Positions 33,925 through 50,900 of a stretch of 64,000 nucleotides of DNA are shown piece by piece (positions within the stretch are counted from its first letter, which is position 1; every line of letters starts with the position of its first letter). The stretch lies in the NCBI GenBank assembly GCA_029339505.1, contig JAQISU010000123.1, forward strand, positions 2,633,001 through 2,697,000, written 5' to 3'. The stretch comes from Unio delphinus. Its lineage: Eukaryota; Mollusca; Bivalvia; Unionida; Unionidae. The notes beneath the pieces were generated by a model, which saw only the letters and a program-made list of their open reading frames with translations, did not search any database and had not been told where the DNA came from. Both the position numbers and the translations under genes were made by a program.

Positions 33925-35775
33925 GTGCGATAATGAATGCATAGTTAGATTGCTATAATGCATGCATAGTTAGATTGCTATAATATATGCATAGTTGGAT
34001 TGCTAGAACGAATGCATTGTTAGATTGCTATGATGTATGCATAGTTAGATTGCTATAATGCATGCATAGTTAGATTGCTATAATATATGCATAGTTGGAT
34101 TGCTAGAACGAATGCATAGTTAGATTGCTATGATGTATGCATAGTTAGATTGCTATAATGCATGCATAGTTAGATTGCTATAATCTATGCATAGTTGGAT
34201 TGCTAGAACGAACGCATAGTTAGATTGCTATAATATATGCATAGTTGGATTGCTATAATGCATGCATAGTTGGATTGCTAGAATGTATGCATAGTTGGAT
34301 TTCTAGAATGAATGCATAGTTAGATATCTAGAATGAACGCATAGTTAGATTGCTAGAATGTATGCATAGTGGGATTGCTAGAATGAATACATAGATTGCA
34401 AAAATGAATGCATAGATTGCAAAAATGTATACATAGATTGCTAGAATGAATGCATATATTGGTAAAATGAATGCATAGATTGCTAAAATGTATACATAGA
34501 TTGCTAGAATGAATGCATATATTGCTAAAATCAATGCATAAATTACTAAAATGTATACACATATTGCTAGAATGAATACATAGATTGCTAAAATGAATGC
34601 ATTAATTGCTAAAATGTATACACATATTGCTAGAATGAATACATAGATTGCTAAAATGAATGCATAAATTGCTAAAGTGTATACATAGATTAAATTGCTA
34701 AAATGTATACATAGATTGCTAGAATGAATGCATAGATTGCTAGAATGTGTGCATAGTTGGATTGCTAGAATGTATACATAGATTGCTAAATGAATACATA
34801 GATTGCTAACATGAATACATAGTTTGCTAGAATGATCAAATATATTGCTATAATGAATGCATATTTAGATTGCTAGAATGAATGCATAGATTGCTAGAAT
34901 GAATACATAGATTGCTAATATGAATACATAGATTGCTAGAATGAATACATAGATTGCTAATATGAATACATAGTTTGCTAGAATGATTAAATATATTGCT
35001 ATAATGAATGCATAGTTAGATTGCTAGAATGAATGCATAGATTGCTGAAATGAATACATAGATTGTCATAATGTATGCATATTTGGATTGCTAGAATGTA
35101 TACATAGATTACTAAAATGAATATATAGATTGCTAAAATAAATACATATATTGCTAGAATGAATGCCTAGATTGCTAGAATGTATGCATAGATAGATTGC
35201 TAGAATGTATACATAGATTGCTAGAATGAATACATAGATTGCTAATATGAATACATATATTGCTAGAATGAATACATATTTTGCTTAAATGAATACATAG
35301 TTTGCTAGAATGAATACATAGATTGCTAAAATGAATGCATAGATTGCTAAAATGAATGCATAGATTGCTAAATACATATATTTCTAGAATGAATGCATAG
35401 AGGGATTGCTATAATGAATACATAGACTGCTAAAATGAATACATAGATTGCTAGAATGTATGCATAGTTGGATTGCTAGAATGTATACATAAATTGCTAA
35501 AATTAATACATATATTGATAAAATGAATACATAGTTTGCTAGAATGAATACATATATTTCTAGAATGAATCCATAGTTGGATTGCTAGAATGAATGCATA
35601 GACTGCTAAAATGAATACATAGATTGCTAGAATGTATGCATAGTTGGATTGCTAGAATGAATACATATATTGCTAGAATGCATACGTAGATTGCTAGAAT
35701 AAATACATAGATTACTAATATAAATACATATATTGCTAGAATGAATACATAGATTACTAGAATGAATGGATATTC
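33925..35775. repeat. 21/25-bp minisatellite, ~80 copies
   Basis: Two unit lengths mix: a 25-bp form (AATGTATGCATAGTTGGATT + GCTAG), which dominates the left 450 bp, and a 21-bp form (AATGAATACATAGATTGCTAG), which dominates the rest. The 21-bp form lacks the GTTG or GTTA step. Open frames at 34328-34562 arise from the 21-bp period. Confidence 0.94.
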
Positions 35776-35819
35776 AATACAAGGCAGGTCAGCACTATGT
35801 ATTACTCCAACTGTCTGCT

Positions 35820-35925
35820 GTCCCGTATACTAAAGGCAAATGAACGCCATAAACCAAAGGTTAAATGTTACTCCATGGGTACTCCAAAGGTTAAATGTTA
35901 CTCCATTGGTACTCCAAAGGATTTC
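35820..35925. repeat. Two-copy ~31-bp direct repeat
   Basis: GGTACTCCAAAGGTTAAATG-type sequence occurs at 35878 and in altered form at 35851 and 35908; it lies between two major arrays. Confidence 0.75.
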
Positions 35926-35966
35926 TCACTTATTAAACTATGACATGTATCTACTCAATATGTTCG

Positions 35967-38900
35967 TACAACTTAGACTAAAACACAAATGTTCTACATT
36001 CACTTAAACACTGATGCACTATTTAGACTAAAACACAAATGTTCTACATTCACTTAAACACAGATGAACTATTTAGACTAAAACACAAATGTTCTACATT
36101 CACTTAAACACTGATGAACTATTTAGACTAAAACACAAATGTTCTACATTCACTTAAACACTGATGAACTATTTGGACTAAAACACAAATGTTCTACATT
36201 CACTTAAACACAGATGCACTATTTAGACTAAAACACAAATGTACTACATTCACTTAAACACTGATGAACTATTTAGACTAAAACACAAATGTTCTACATT
36301 CACTTAAACACAGATGCACTATTTAGACTAAAACACAAATGTTCTACATTCACTTAAACACTGATGAACTATTTAGACTAAAACACAAATGTTCCACATT
36401 CACTTAAACACAGATGAACTATTTAGACTAAAACACAAATGTTCTACATTCACTTAAACACTGAACTATTTAAACTAAAACACAAATGTACTACCTTCAC
36501 TAAAACAAAGATGTACTATTTAGACTAAAACACAAATGTTCTACATTCACTTAAACACTGATGAACTATTTAGACTAAAACACAAATGTTCTACCTTTAC
36601 TTAAACACTGATGAACTATTTAGACTAAAACACAAATGTTCTACATTCACTTAAACACAGATGAACTATTTAGACTAAAACACAAATGTTCTACATTCAC
36701 TTAAACACTGAACTATTTAGACTAAAAGACAAATGTTCTACATTCACTTAAACACAGATGAACTATTTAGACTAAAACGCAAATGTTCTACATTCACTTA
36801 AACACTGATGAACTATTTGGACTAAAACACAAATGTTCTACATTCACTTAAACACAGATGAACTATTTAGACTAAAACACAAATGTTCTACATTCACTTA
36901 AACACTGATGAACTATTTAGACTAAAACACAAATGTTCTACATTCACTTAAACACAGATGAACTATTTAGACTAAAACACAAATGTTCTACATTCACTTA
37001 AACACAGATGAACTATTTAGACTAAAACACAAATGTACTACCTTCACTTAAACACTGATGAACTATTTAGACTAAAACACAAATGTTCTACATTCACTTA
37101 AACACTGATGAACTATTTAGACTAAAACACAAATGTTCTACATTCACTTAAACACTGAACTATTTAGACTAAAACACAAATGTTCTACATTCACTTAAAC
37201 ACTGAACTATTTAGACTAAAACACAAATGTTCTACATTCACTTAAACACAGATGAACTATTTAGACTAAAACACAAATGTAGTACATTCACTTAAACACT
37301 GATGAACTATTTAGACTAAAACACAAATGTTCTACATTCACTTAAACACTGATGAACTATTTAGACTAAAACACAAATGTTCTACATTCACTTAAACACA
37401 GATGAACTATTTAGACTAAAACACAAATGTTCTACATTCACTTAAACACTGAACTATTTAGACTAAAACACAAATGTTCTACATTCACTTAAACACAGAT
37501 GAACTATTTAGACTAAAACACAAATGTTCTATATTCACTTAAACACTGATGAACTATTTGGACTAAAACACAAATGTTCTACATTCAATTAAACACAGAT
37601 GAACTATTTAGACTAAAACACAAATGTTCTACATTCACTTAAACACAGATGAACTATTTAGACTAAAACACAAATGTTCTACATTCACTTAAACACTGAT
37701 GAAATATTTAGACTAAAACACAAATGTTCTACATTCACTTAAACACAGATGAACTATTTAGACTAAAACACAAATGTTCTACATTCACTTAAACACTGAA
37801 CTATTTAGACTAAAACACAAATGTTCTACATTCACTTAAACACAGATGAACTATTTAGACTAAAACACAAATGTTCTACATTCACTTAAAAACTGATGAA
37901 CTATTTGGACTAAAACACAAATGTTCTACATTCACTTAAACACAGATGAACTATTTAGACTAAAACACAAATGTTCTACATTCACTTAAACACAGATGAA
38001 CTATTTAGACTAAAACACAAATGTTCTACATTCACTTAAACACTGAACTATTTAGACTAAAACACAAATGTTCTACATTCACTTAAACACAGATGAACTA
38101 TTTAGACTAAAACACAAATGTTCTACATTCACTTAAACACAGATGAACTATTTAGACTAAAACACAAATGTACTACCTTCACTTAAACACTAATGAACTA
38201 TTTAGACTAAAACACAAATGTTCTACATTCACTTAAACACAGATGAACTATTTAGACTAAAACACAAATGTTCTACATTCACTTAAACACTGAACTATTT
38301 AGACTAAAACACAAATGTTCTACATTCACTTAAACACAGATGAACTATTTAGACTAAAACACAAATGTTCTACATTCACTTAAACACAGATGAACTATTT
38401 AGACTAAAACACAAATGTTCTACATTCACTTAAACACAGATGAACTATTTAGACTAAAACACAAATGTTCTACATTCACTTAAACACAGATGAACTATTT
38501 AGACTAAAACACAAATGTACTACCTTCACTTAAACACTAATGAACTATTTAGACTAAAACACAAATGTTCTACATTCACTTAAACACAGATGAACTATTT
38601 AGACTAAAACACAAATGTACTACATTCACTTAAACACTGATGAACTATTTAGACTAAAACACAAATGTTCTACATTCACTTAAACACAGATGCACTATTT
38701 AGACTAAAACACAAATGTTCTACATTCACTTAAACACTGATGAACTATTTAGACTAAAACACAAATGTTCCACATTCACTTAAACACAGATGAACTATTT
38801 AGACTAAAACACAAATGTTCTACATTCACTTAAACACTGAACTATTTAAACTAAAACACAAATGTACTACCTTCACTAAAACAAAGATGTACTATTTAGA

Positions 38901-41900
38901 CTAAAACACAAATGTTCTACATTCACTTAAACACTGATGAACTATTTAGACTAAAACACAAATGTTCTACCTTTACTTAAACACTGATGAACTATTTAGA
39001 CTAAAACACAAATGTTCTACATTCACTTAAACACAGATGAACTATTTAGACTAAAACACAAATGTTCTACATTCACTTAAACACTGAACTATTTAGACTA
39101 AAAGACAAATGTTCTACATTCACTTAAACACAGATGAACTATTTAGACTAAAACACAAATGTTCTACATTCACTTAAACACTGATGAACTATTTGGACTA
39201 AAACACAAATGTTCTACATTCACTTAAACACAGATGAACTATTTAGACTAAAACACAAATGTTCTACATTCACTTAAACACTGATGAACTATTTAGACTA
39301 AAACACAAATGTTCTACATTCACTTAAACACAGATGAACTATTTAGACTAAAACACAAATGTTCTACATTCACTTAAACACAGATGAACTATTTAGACTA
39401 AAACACAAATGTACTACCTTCACTTAAACACTGATGAACTATTTAGACTAAAACACAAATGTTCTACATTCACTTAAACACTGATGAACTATTTAGACTA
39501 AAACACAAATGTTCTACATTCACTTAAACACTGAACTATTTAGACTAAAACACAAATGTTCTACATTCACTTAAACACTGAACTATTTAGACTAAAACAC
39601 AAATGTTCTACATTCACTTAAACACAGATGAACTATTTAGACTAAAACACAAATGTAGTACATTCACTTAAACACTGATGAACTATTTAGACTAAAACAC
39701 AAATGTTCTACATTCACTTAAACACTGAACTATTTAAACTAAAACACAAATGTACTACCTTCACTAAAACAAAGATGTACTATTTAGACTAAAACACAAA
39801 TGTTCTACATTCACTTAAACACTGATGAACTATTTAGACTAAAACACAAATGTTCTACCTTTACTTAAACACTGATGAACTATTTAGACTAAAACACAAA
39901 TGTTCTACATTCACTTAAACACAGATGAACTATTTAGACTAAAACACAAATGTTCTACATTCACTTAAACACTGAACTATTTAGACTAAAAGACAAATGT
40001 TCTACATTCACTTAAACACAGATGAACTATTTAGACTAAAACACAAATGTTCTACATTCACTTAAACACTGATGAACTATTTGGACTAAAACACAAATGT
40101 TCTACATTCACTTAAACACAGATGAACTATTTAGACTAAAACACAAATGTTCTACATTCACTTAAACACTGATGAACTATTTAGACTAAAACACAAATGT
40201 TCTACATTCACTTAAACACAGATGAACTATTTAGACTAAAACACAAATGTTCTACATTCACTTAAACACAGATGAACTATTTAGACTAAAACACAAATGT
40301 ACTACCTTCACTTAAACACTGATGAACTATTTAGACTAAAACACAAATGTTCTACATTCACTTAAACACTGATGAACTATTTAGACTAAAACACAAATGT
40401 TCTACATTCACTTAAACACTGAACTATTTAGACTAAAACACAAATGTTCTACATTCACTTAAACACTGAACTATTTAGACTAAAACACAAATGTTCTACA
40501 TTCACTTAAACACAGATGAACTATTTAGACTAAAACACAAATGTAGTACATTCACTTAAACACTGATGAACTATTTAGACTAAAACACAAATGTTCTACA
40601 TTCACTTAAACACTGATGAACTATTTAGACTAAAACACAAATGTTCTACATTCACTTAAACACAGATGAACTATTTAGACTAAAACACAAATGTTCTACA
40701 TTCACTTAAACACTGAACTATTTAGACTAAAACACAAATGTTCTACATTCACTTAAACACAGATGAACTATTTAGACTAAAACACAAATGTTCTATATTC
40801 ACTTAAACACTGATGAACTATTTGGACTAAAACACAAATGTTCTACATTCAATTAAACACAGATGAACTATTTAGACTAAAACACAAATGTTCTACATTC
40901 ACTTAAACACAGATGAACTATTTAGACTAAAACACAAATGTTCTACATTCACTTAAACACTGATGAAATATTTAGACTAAAACACAAATGTTCTACATTC
41001 ACTTAAACACAGATGAACTATTTAGACTAAAACACAAATGTTCTACATTCACTTAAACACTGAACTATTTAGACTAAAACACAAATGTTCTACATTCACT
41101 TAAACACAGATGAACTATTTAGACTAAAACACAAATGTTCTACATTCACTTAAAAACTGATGAACTATTTGGACTAAAACACAAATGTTCTACATTCACT
41201 TAAACACAGATGAACTATTTAGACTAAAACACAAATGTTCTACATTCACTTAAACACAGATGAACTATTTAGACTAAAACACAAATGTTCTACATTCACT
41301 TAAACACTGAACTATTTAGACTAAAACACAAATGTTCTACATTCACTTAAACACAGATGAACTATTTAGACTAAAACACAAATGTTCTACATTCACTTAA
41401 ACACAGATGAACTATTTAGACTAAAACACAAATGTTCTACCTTTACTTAAACACTGATGAACTATTTAGACTAAAACACAAATGTTCTACATTCACTTAA
41501 ACACAGATGAACTATTTAGACTAAAACACAAATGTTCTACATTCACTTAAACACTGAACTATTTAGACTAAAAGACAAATGTTCTACATTCACTTAAACA
41601 CAGATGAACTATTTAGACTAAAACACAAATGTTCTACATTCACTTAAACACTGATGAACTATTTGGACTAAAACACAAATGTTCTACATTCACTTAAACA
41701 CAGATGAAATATTTAGACTAAAACACAAATGTTCTACATTCACTTAAACACTGATGAACTATTTAGACTAAAACACAAATGTTCTACATTCACTTAAACA
41801 CTGAACTATTTAGACTAAAACACAAATGTTCTACATTCACTTAAACACAGATGAACTATTTAGACTAAAACACAAATGTTCTACATTCACTTAAAAACTG

Positions 41901-44900
41901 ATGAACTATTTGGACTAAAACACAAATGTTCTACATTCACTTAAACACAGATGAACTATTTAGACTAAAACACAAATGTTCTACATTCACTTAAACACAG
42001 ATGAACTATTTAGACTAAAACACAAATGTTCTACATTCACTTAAACACTGAACTATTTAGACTAAAACACAAATGTTCTACATTCACTTAAACACAGATG
42101 AACTATTTAGACTAAAACACAAATGTTCTACATTCACTTAAACACTGATGAACTATTTAGACTAAAACACAAATGTTCTACCTTTACTTAAACACTGATG
42201 AACTATTTAGACTAAAACACAAATGTTCTACATTCACTTAAACACAGATGAACTATTTAGACTAAAACACAAATGTTCTACATTCACTTAAACACTGAAC
42301 TATTTAGACTAAAAGACAAATGTTCTACATTCACTTAAACACAGATGAACTATTTAGACTAAAACACAAATGTTCTACATTCACTTAAACACTGATGAAC
42401 TATTTGGACTAAAACACAAATGTTCTACATTCACTTAAACACAGATGAACTATTTAGACTAAAACACAAATGTTCTACATTCACTTAAACACTGATGAAC
42501 TATTTAGACTAAAACACAAATGTTCTACATTCACTTAAACACAGATGAACTATTTAGACTAAAACACAAATGTTCTACATTCACTTAAACACAGATGAAC
42601 TATTTAGACTAAAACACAAATGTACTACCTTCACTTAAACACTGATGAACTATTTAGACTAAAACACAAATGTTCTACATTCACTTAAACACTGATGAAC
42701 TATTTAGACTAAAACACAAATGTTCTACATTCACTTAAACACTGAACTATTTAGACTAAAACACAAATGTTCTACATTCACTTAAACACTGAACTATTTA
42801 GACTAAAACACAAATGTTCTACATTCACTTAAACACAGATGAACTATTTAGACTAAAACACAAATGTAGTACATTCACTTAAACACTGATGAACTATTTA
42901 GACTAAAACACAAATGTTCTACATTCACTTAAACACTGATGAACTATTTAGACTAAAACACAAATGTTCTACATTCACTTAAACACAGATGAACTATTTA
43001 GACTAAAACACAAATGTTCTACATTCACTTAAACACTGAACTATTTAGACTAAAACACAAATGTTCTACATTCACTTAAACACAGATGAACTATTTAGAC
43101 TAAAACACAAATGTTCTATATTCACTTAAACACTGATGAACTATTTGGACTAAAACACAAATGTTCTACATTCAATTAAACACAGATGAACTATTTAGAC
43201 TAAAACACAAATGTTCTACATTCACTTAAACACAGATGAACTATTTAGACTAAAACACAAATGTTCTACATTCACTTAAACACTGATGAAATATTTAGAC
43301 TAAAACACAAATGTTCTACATTCACTTAAACACAGATGAACTATTTAGACTAAAACACAAATGTTCTACATTCACTTAAACACTGAACTATTTAGACTAA
43401 AACACAAATGTTCTACATTCACTTAAACACAGATGAACTATTTAGACTAAAACACAAATGTTCTACATTCACTTAAAAACTGATGAACTATTTGGACTAA
43501 AACACAAATGTTCTACATTCACTTAAACACAGATGAACTATTTAGACTAAAACACAAATGTTCTACATTCACTTAAACACAGATGAACTATTTAGACTAA
43601 AACACAAATGTTCTACATTCACTTAAACACTGAACTATTTAGACTAAAACACAAATGTTCTACATTCACTTAAACACAGATGAACTATTTAGACTAAAAC
43701 ACAAATGTTCTACATTCACTTAAACACAGATGAACTATTTAGACTAAAACACAAATGTACTACCTTCACTTAAACACTAATGAACTATTTAGACTAAAAC
43801 ACAAATGTTCTACATTCACTTAAACACAGATGAACTATTTAGACTAAAACACAAATGTTCTACATTCACTTAAACACTGAACTATTTAGACTAAAACACA
43901 AATGTTCTACATTCACTTAAACACAGATGAACTATTTAGACTAAAACACAAATGTTCTACATTCACTTAAACACAGATGAACTATTTAGACTAAAACACA
44001 AATGTTCTACATTCACTTAAACACAGATGAACTATTTAGACTAAAACACAAATGTACTACCTTCACTTAAACACTGATGAACTATTTAGACTAAAACACA
44101 AATGTTCTACATTCACTTAAACACTGATGAACTATTTAGACTAAAACACAAATGTTCTACATTCACTTAAACACAGATGAACTATTTAGACTAAAACACA
44201 AATGTTCTACATTCACTTAAACACTGAACTATTTAGACTAAAACACAAATGTTCTACATTCACTTAAACACAGATGAACTATTTAGACTAAAACACAAAT
44301 GTTCTACATTCACTTAAACACTGATGAACTATTTGGACTAAAACACAAATGTTCTACATTCACTTAAACACAGATGAACTATTTAGACTAAAACACAAAT
44401 GTTCTACATTCACTTAAACACAGATGAACTATTTAGACTAAAACACAAATGTTCTACATTCACTTAAACACTGAACTATTTAGACTAAAACACAAATGTT
44501 CTACATTCACTTAAACACAGATGAACTATTTAGACTAAAACACAAATGTTCTACATTCACTTAAATACTGATGAACTATTTAGACTAAAACACAAATGTT
44601 CTACATTCACTTAAACACAGATAAACTATTTAGACTAAAACACAAATGTACTACCTTCACTTAAACACTGATGAACTATTTAGACTAAAACACAAATGTT
44701 CTACATTCACTTAAACATAGATGAACTATTTAGACTAAAACACAAATGTTCTACATTCACTTAAACACTGAACTATTTAGACTAAAACACAAATGTTCTA
44801 CATTCACTTAAACACAGATGAACTATTTAGACTAAAACACAAATGTTCTACATTCACTTAAACCCAGATGAACTATTTAGACTAAAACACAAATGTACTA

Positions 44901-47900
44901 CCTTCACTAAAACACTGATGAACTATTTAGACTAAAACACAAATGTACTACCTTCACTTAAACACTGAACTATTTAGACTAAAACACAAATGTTCTACAT
45001 TCACTTAAACACAGATGAACTATTTAGACTAAAACACAAATGTTCTACATTCACTTAAACACTGATGAACTATTTAGACTAAAACACAAATGTTCTACAT
45101 TCACTTAAACACTGATGAACTATTTAGACTAAAACACAAATGTTCTACATTCACTTAAACACAGATGAACTATTTAGACTAAAACACAAATGTTCTACAT
45201 TCACTTAAACACAGATGAACTATTTAGACTAAAACACAAATGTTCTACATTCACTTAAACACAGATGAACTATTTAGACTAAAACACAAATGTTCTACAT
45301 TCACTTAAACACAGATGAACTATTTAGACTAAAACACAAATGTACTACCTTCACTTAAACACTGATGAACTATTTAGACTAAAACACAAATGTTCTACAT
45401 TCACTTAAACACTGATGAACTATTTAGACTAAAACACAAATGTTCTACATTCACTTAAACACTGAACTATTTAGACTAAAACACAAATGTTCTACATTCA
45501 CTTAAACACTGAACTATTTAGACTAAAACACAAATGTTCTACATTCACTTAAACACAGATGAACTATTTAGACTAAAACACAAATGTAGTACATTCACTT
45601 AAACACTGATGAACTATTTAGACTAAAACACAAATGTTCTACATTCACTTAAACACTGATGAACTATTTAGACTAAAACACAAATGTTCTACATTCACTT
45701 AAACACAGATGAACTATTTAGACTAAAACACAAATGTTCTACATTCACTTAAACACTGAACTATTTAGACTAAAACACAAATGTTCTACATTCACTTAAA
45801 CACAGATGAACTATTTAGACTAAAACACAAATGTTCTACATTCACTTAAACACTGATGAACTATTTGGACTAAAACACAAATGTTCTACATTCACTTAAA
45901 CACTGAACTATTTAGACTAAAACACAAATGTTCTACATTCACTTAAACACAGATGAACTATTTAGACTAAAACACAAATGTTCTACATTCACTTAAACAC
46001 TGATGAACTATTTAGACTAAAACACAAATGTTCTACATTCACTTAAACACAGATGAACTATTTAGACTAAAACACAAATGTACTACCTTCACTTAAACAC
46101 TGATGAACTATTTAGACTAAAACACAAATGTACTACCTTCACTTAAACACTGATGAACTATTTAGACTAAAACACAAATGTTCTACATTCACTTAAACAC
46201 AGATGAACTATTTAGACTAAAACACAAATGTTCTACATTCACTTAAACACAGATGAACTATTTAGACTAAAACACAAATGTTCTACATTCACTTAAACAC
46301 AAATGAACTATTTAGACTAAAACACAAATGTACTACCTTCACTAAAACACTGATGAACTATTTAGACTAAAACACAAATGTTCTACATTCACTTAAACAC
46401 AGATGAACTATTTAGACTAAAACACAAATGTTCTACATTCACTTAAACATGGATGAACTATTTAGACTAAAACACAAATGTTCTACATTCACTTAAACAC
46501 TGAACTATTTAGACTAAAACACAAATGTTCTACATTCACTTAAACACAGATGAACTATTTAGACTAAAACACAAATGTTCTACATTCACTTAAACACAGA
46601 TGAACTATTTAGACTAAAACACAAATGTACTACCTTCACTAAAACACTGATGAACTATTTAGACTAAAACACAAATGTACTACCTTCACTTAAACACTGA
46701 ACTATTTAGACTAAAACACAAATGTTCTACATTCACTTAAACACAGATGAACTATTTAGACTAAAACACAAATGTTCTACATTCACTTAAACACTGATGA
46801 ACTATTTAGACTAAAACACAAATGTTCTACATTCACTTAAACACAGATGAACTATTTAGACTAAAACACAAATGTTCTACATTCACTTAAACACAGATGA
46901 ACTATTTAGACTAAAACACAAATGTTCTACATTCACTTAAACACAGATGAACTATTTAGACTAAAACACAAATGTTCTACATTCACTTAAACACAGATGA
47001 ACTATTTAGACTAAAACACAAATGTTCTACATTCACTTAAACACAGATGAACTATTTAGACTAAAACACAAATGTACTACCTTCACTTAAACACTGATGA
47101 ACTATTTAGACTAAAACACAAATGTTCTACATTCACTTAAACACTGATGAACTATTTAGACTAAAACACAAATGTTCTACATTCACTTAAACACTGAACT
47201 ATTTAGACTAAAACACAAATGTTCTACATTCACTTAAACACTGAACTATTTAGACTAAAACACAAATGTTCTACATTCACTTAAACACAGATGAACTATT
47301 TAGACTAAAACACAAATGTAGTACATTCACTTAAACACTGATGAACTATTTAGACTAAAACACAAATGTTCTACATTCACTTAAACACTGATGAACTATT
47401 TAGACTAAAACACAAATGTTCTACATTCACTTAAACACAGATGAACTATTTAGACTAAAACACAAATGTTCTACATTCACTTAAACACTGAACTATTTAG
47501 ACTAAAACACAAATGTTCTACATTCACTTAAACACAGATGAACTATTTAGACTAAAACACAAATGTTCTACATTCACTTAAACACTGATGAACTATTTGG
47601 ACTAAAACACAAATGTTCTACATTCACTTAAACACAGATGAACTATTTAGACTAAAACACAAATGTTCTACATTCACTTAAACACAGATGAACTATTTAG
47701 ACTAAAACACAAATGTTCTACATTCACTTAAACACTGAACTATTTAGACTAAAACACAAATGTTCTACATTCACTTAAACACAGATGAACTATTTAGACT
47801 AAAACACAAATGTTCTACATTCACTTAAACACTGATGAACTATTTAGACTAAAACACAAATGTTCTACATTCACTTAAACACAGATGAACTATTTAGACT

Positions 47901-50900
47901 AAAACACAAATGTACTCCCTTCACTTAAACACTGATGAACTATTTAGACTAAAACACAAATGTACTACCTTCACTTAAACACTGATGAACTATTTAGACT
48001 AAAACACAAATGTTCTACATTCACTTAAACACAGATGAACTATTTAGACTAAAACACAAATGTTCTACATTCACTTAAACACAGATGAACTATTTAGACT
48101 AAAACACAAATGTTCTACATTCACTTAAACACAGATGAACTATTTAGACTAAAACACAAATGTACTACCTTCACTAAAACACTGATGAACTATTTAGACT
48201 AAAACACAAATGTTCTACATTCACTTAAACACAGATGAACTATTTACACTAAAACACAAATGTTCTACATTCACTTAAACACAGATGAACTATTTAGACT
48301 AAAACACAAATGTTCTACATTCACTTAAACACAGATGAACTATTTAGACTAAAACACAAATGTTCTACATTCACTTAAACACTGAACTATTTAGACTAAA
48401 ACACAAATGTTCTACATTCACTTAAACACAGATGAACTATTTAGACTAAAACACAAATGTTCTACATTCACTTAAACACAGATGAACTATTTAGACTAAA
48501 ACACAAATGTACTACCTTCACTTAAACACTGATGAACTATTTAGACTAAAACACAAATGTTCTACATTCACTTAAACACAGATGAACTATTTAGACTAAA
48601 ACACAAATGTTCTACATTCACTTAAACACAGATGAACTATTTAGACTAAAACACAAATGTTCTACATTCACTTAAACACTGATGAACTATTTAGACTAAA
48701 ACACAAATGTTCTACATTCACTTAAACACTGAACTATTTAGACTAAAACACAAATGTTCCACATTCACTTAAACACTGATGAACTATTTAGACTAAAACA
48801 GAAATGTACTACCTTCACTTAAACACTGATGAACTATTTAGACTAAAACACAAATGTACTACATTCACTTAAACACTGATGTACTATTTAGACTAAAACA
48901 CAAATGTTCTACATTCACTTAAACACAGATGAACTATTTAGACTAAAACACAAATGTACTACCTTCACTTAAACACTGATGAACTATTTAGACTAAAACA
49001 CAAATGTTCTACATTCACTTAAACACTGATGAACTATTTAGACTAAAACACAAATGTTCTACATTCACTTAAACACAGATGTACTATTTAGACTAAAACA
49101 CAAATGTTCTACATTCACTTAAACACAGATGAACTATTTAGACTAAAACACAAATGTTCTACATTCACTTAAACACTGATGAACTATTTAGACTAAAACA
49201 CAAATGTACTACCTTCACTTAAACACTGAACTTTTTAGACTAAAACACAAATGTTCTACATTCACTTAAACACTGATGAACTATTTAGACTAAAACACAA
49301 ATGTTCTACATTCACTTAAACACTGATGAACTATTTAGACTAAAACACAAATGTTCTACATTCACTTAAACACTGATGTACTATTTAGACTAAAACACAA
49401 ATGTTCCACATTCACTTAAACACTGATGAACTATTTAAACTAAAACACAAATGTTCTACATTCACTTAAACACAGATGAACTATTTAGACTAAAACACAA
49501 ATGTTCTACCTTCACTTAAACACAGATGAACTATTTAGACTAAAACACAAATGTTCTACATTCACTTAAACACTGATGAACTATTTAGACTAAAACACAA
49601 ATGTTCTACATTCACTTAAACACTGATGAACTATTTAGACTAAAACACAAATGTTCTACATTCACTTAAACACTGATGAACTATTTAGACTAAAACACAA
49701 ATGTTCTACATTCACTTAAACACAGATGAACTATTTAGACTAAAACACAAATGTTCTACATTCACTTAAACACAGATGAACTATTTAGACTAAAACACAA
49801 ATGTACTACATTCACTTAAACACAGATGAACTATTTAGACTAAAACACAAATGTTCTGCATTCACTTAAACACAGATGAACTATTTAGACTAAAACACAA
49901 ATGTACTACCTTCACTTAAACACTGATGAACTATTTAGACTAAAACACAAATGTTCCACATTCACTTAAACACTGATGAACTATTTAGACTAAAACACAA
50001 ATGTTCTACATTCACTTAAACACTGAACTATTTAGACTAAAACACAAATGTTCCACATTCACTTAAACACTGATGAACTATTTAGACTAAAACACAAATG
50101 TTCCACATTCACTTAAACACTGATGAACTATTTAGACTAAAACACAAATGTTCTACATTCACTTAAACACTGATGAACTATTTAGACTAAAACACAAATG
50201 TTCTACATTCACTTAAACACTGATGAACTTTTTAGACTAAAACACAAATGTTCTACATTCACTTAAACACTGATGAACTATTTAGACTAAAACACAAATG
50301 TTCTACATTCACTTAAACACTGATGGACTATTTGGACTAAAACACAAATGTTCTACATTCACTTAAACACTGATGAACTATTTAGACTAAAACACAAATG
50401 TTCTACATTCACTTAAACACTGATGTACTATTTAGACTAAAACACAAATGTTCTACATTCACTTAAACACTGATGAACTATTTAGACTAAAACACAAATG
50501 TTCTACATTCACTTAAACACTGATGAACTATTTAGACTAAAACACAAATGTTCTACATTCACTTAAACACTGATGAACTATTTAGACTAAAACACAAATG
50601 TTCTACATTCACTTAAACACTGAACTATTTAGACTAAAACACAAATGTTCTACATTCACTTAAACACAGATGAACTATTTAGACTAAAACACAAATGTTC
50701 TACATTCACTTAAACACTGAACTATTTAGACTAAAACACAAATGTTCTACATTCACTTAAACACTGATGAACTATTTAGACTAAAACACAAATGTTCTAC
50801 ATTCACTTAAACACAGATGAACTATTTAGACTAAAACACAAATGTTCTACATTCACTTAAACACAGATGAACTATTTAGACTAAAACACAAATGTTCTAC

